Assembly: GCF_008932115.1 (NCBI RefSeq)
Contig: NZ_CP044543.1
Location: forward strand, 186,001 to 250,000
Direction: 5' to 3'
DNA from: Bradyrhizobium betae
GTDB taxonomy: Bacteria > Pseudomonadota > Alphaproteobacteria > Rhizobiales > Xanthobacteraceae
DNA: 64,000 nucleotides
The notes below the pieces were generated by a model. The model ran no database searches. It saw only the letters and a list, made by a program, of their open reading frames with translations, and was not told the DNA's origin. How positions within the stretch are numbered: position 1 is the stretch's first letter; every line of letters starts with the position of its first letter. Below are positions 63,065 through 64,000 of this stretch, in pieces. Position numbers and translations under genes: made by a program.

Positions 63065-64000
63065 CTAGCGCGAAATCGGCGGCGCGGGTGGTCCCGACGA
63101 CTCCGCCGGAGGCGAGGCTGCAGCAGTTGCCGGCGGCGCCGGTTCCGGCAGCTTGGCCGCCGGCTCGGGGGGCGCGACAGACGCGGCCGGCTTGGGAGCA
63201 GCCTCTTCCGCCGGCTTGGGCTCGGCGGGCTTGGGCTCGGCGGGCTTGGCGGCGGCCGGAGCTGCGGGCGTCACCTGCGGGACCGGATCGGGCCGCAGCG
63301 CGGGAGCTTCGCCGCTGCGCGGCTCGACCTTGGCGCTGTCCGGCTTGGTCTCAGCAGGCTTGGACTCGGAAGGCTTGGACTCAGCGGGCTTCTCGGCCGC
63401 CTTGGCGGTGTCGGGCTTGGCTTCGTCGCGTCCGGGCTCGACCTTCGCGGTCTCGGGTTTGGCCTCCGCCTTCGGCTCGCTCTTCTTGTCCTGAATGGCC
63501 GGCGCGGCGGCGTCGACCTTCGGCGCCTCCTCGGTCCCGGATTTGCCGCGGCGCTTGGCCTTGCGGCCTTCGGGCGCGGCCTCGGGCTTCGCGCCGTCCT
63601 TCAATCCTTCCTCGGCCGGCTGTGCAGCACGCTTCTGGCGCGCGCCCTCGGCGGCGGGAGCCGTGCCCTCGCCCTCCGGCTTGGCGGCGTCCTGCGATCG
63701 CTGGCGGCGGCCCTGATGCTCAGGCGCCTGCGCGGGATTGGTATTGGCTTCCTTGGCCCCGTCCTTCTTGTCCTTGCCGTCCTTGGCCTGGTAGCGGGTG
63801 TCGGTGGCGCCGTTGGAGACGAGGTAGGACGCCAGCACGCCGGCCATGTCGGAGCTGGTCGTGTAGTGCTGACGCAGGAAACCCGGCAGCGACCCAGGCG
63901 CGACTGTCTTCAGCAGCCCCCTCGGGCTCTTGTGGCAAACGTTGCAGGTCTGCGCGAACAGCTGGGATGGGGCCTTGCCGGCCTCGAGGTTCGTCGCTTG
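63065..64000 (-). CDS. Cytochrome c-like protein with Lys/Pro/Ala-rich tail, 5' end outside window
   Basis: The visible 311 residues are the C-terminal part; the start lies beyond 64000. A heme motif TCNVCHKSP (CxxCH, about 63932-63946) is followed by GLLKTVAPGSLPGFLRQHYTTSSDMAGVLASYLVSNG, then about 240 residues of low-complexity Lys, Pro, Ala and Glu repeats (KPAEPKPAE-type). It looks like an exported or membrane-linked heme protein with a charged tail. The stop codon TAG spans the IS junction: its TA is the target site and its G the first base of the IS. Confidence 0.75.
   Translation of the reverse strand, partial: QATNLEAGKAPSQLFAQTCNVCHKSPRGLLKTVAPGSLPGFLRQHYTTSSDMAGVLASYLVSNGATDTRYQAKDGKDKKDGAKEANTNPAQAPEHQGRRQRSQDAAKPEGEGTAPAAEGARQKRAAQPAEEGLKDGAKPEAAPEGRKAKRRGKSGTEEAPKVDAAAPAIQDKKSEPKAEAKPETAKVEPGRDEAKPDTAKAAEKPAESKPSESKPAETKPDSAKVEPRSGEAPALRPDPVPQVTPAAPAAAKPAEPKPAEPKPAEEAAPKPAASVAPPEPAAKLPEPAPPATAAASPPAESSGPPAPPISR

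Larger units (their letters stand above)
62019..63065 (-). mobile_element. IS630-family insertion sequence
   Basis: A 1047-bp element with terminal inverted repeats GAGCGTTTCAT (left) and ATGAACCGCTC (right), 10 of 11 bases matching. It is flanked by TA at 62017-62018 and 63066-63067, the normal IS630/Tc1 target duplication. It carries two overlapping transposase frames on the minus strand. Confidence 0.9.

Overview
The window is a GC-rich chromosomal segment of an alphaproteobacterium of the order Rhizobiales, most likely Bradyrhizobium or a close relative. The evidence is the malic enzyme-phosphotransacetylase fusion, HdaA next to ppk-ppx, the lptF-lptG-lptD-surA-pdxA-rsmA and gmk-yicC-mltG-fabF-acpP-fabG-fabD-rpsF-rpsR-rplI blocks, an Ala/Pro-rich proteome, DUF6894 and small Gly/His-rich secreted proteins, and several interspersed palindromic repeat families of the kind scattered in Bradyrhizobiaceae genomes. 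No tRNA, rRNA or CRISPR array was seen.

Layout. 0-9.2 kb: maeB-type malic enzyme, a large anchored protein of unknown function, aspS, selO, and an M23-like secreted protein with altered catalytic residues. 9.4-13.5 kb: an operon with a metallophosphoesterase, two sugar/glycerol-phosphate-type ABC permeases and a binding protein, but no ATPase. 13.6-15.3 kb: a 36-residue membrane peptide, rnd, and two adjacent repeat elements. 15.3-20 kb: a class III aminotransferase, then the most unusual locus: two overlapping GNAT acyltransferases, an isochorismatase-fold protein without the usual Cys and Lys, and a 55-residue protein, divergent from a LysR regulator. 20-30 kb: an outer-membrane barrel, a cold-shock protein, purMN, a CDP-alcohol phosphatidyltransferase, hdaA, ppk, ppx, a TerC-family protein and ndk. 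30-36 kb: small proteins, an ABC-F protein, a lipoprotein, holC and a frameshifted pepA. 36-45 kb: lipopolysaccharide export and outer-membrane biogenesis (lptF, lptG, lptD, surA-like), pdxA, rsmA and a zinc alcohol dehydrogenase. 45-48 kb: an accessory-looking stretch of very small ORFs, a Crp/Fnr-like regulator and a 12-bp tandem repeat. 48-56 kb: a Pro/Ala-rich membrane protein, gmk, yicC, mltG and the fatty-acid synthesis genes. 56-61 kb: a TetR-desaturase pair with its own operator, then rpsF-rpsR-DUF2232-rplI. 61-64 kb: a TetR-thioesterase pair with a near-perfect operator, an IS630-family element inserted exactly in a stop codon, and the 3' part of a cytochrome c-like protein with a long Lys/Pro/Ala tail that runs off the window.

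Functionally the window is dominated by housekeeping: central carbon metabolism, translation, replication control, polyphosphate turnover, envelope assembly and lipid synthesis. The candidates for something undescribed are the GNAT/GNAT/isochorismatase-like/small-protein locus under a LysR regulator, the small-ORF strip at 45-48 kb, and several cis-regulatory structures: a 10-bp stem over the rpsF ribosome-binding site, a hairpin around the probable LysR start codon, and two TetR palindromes.
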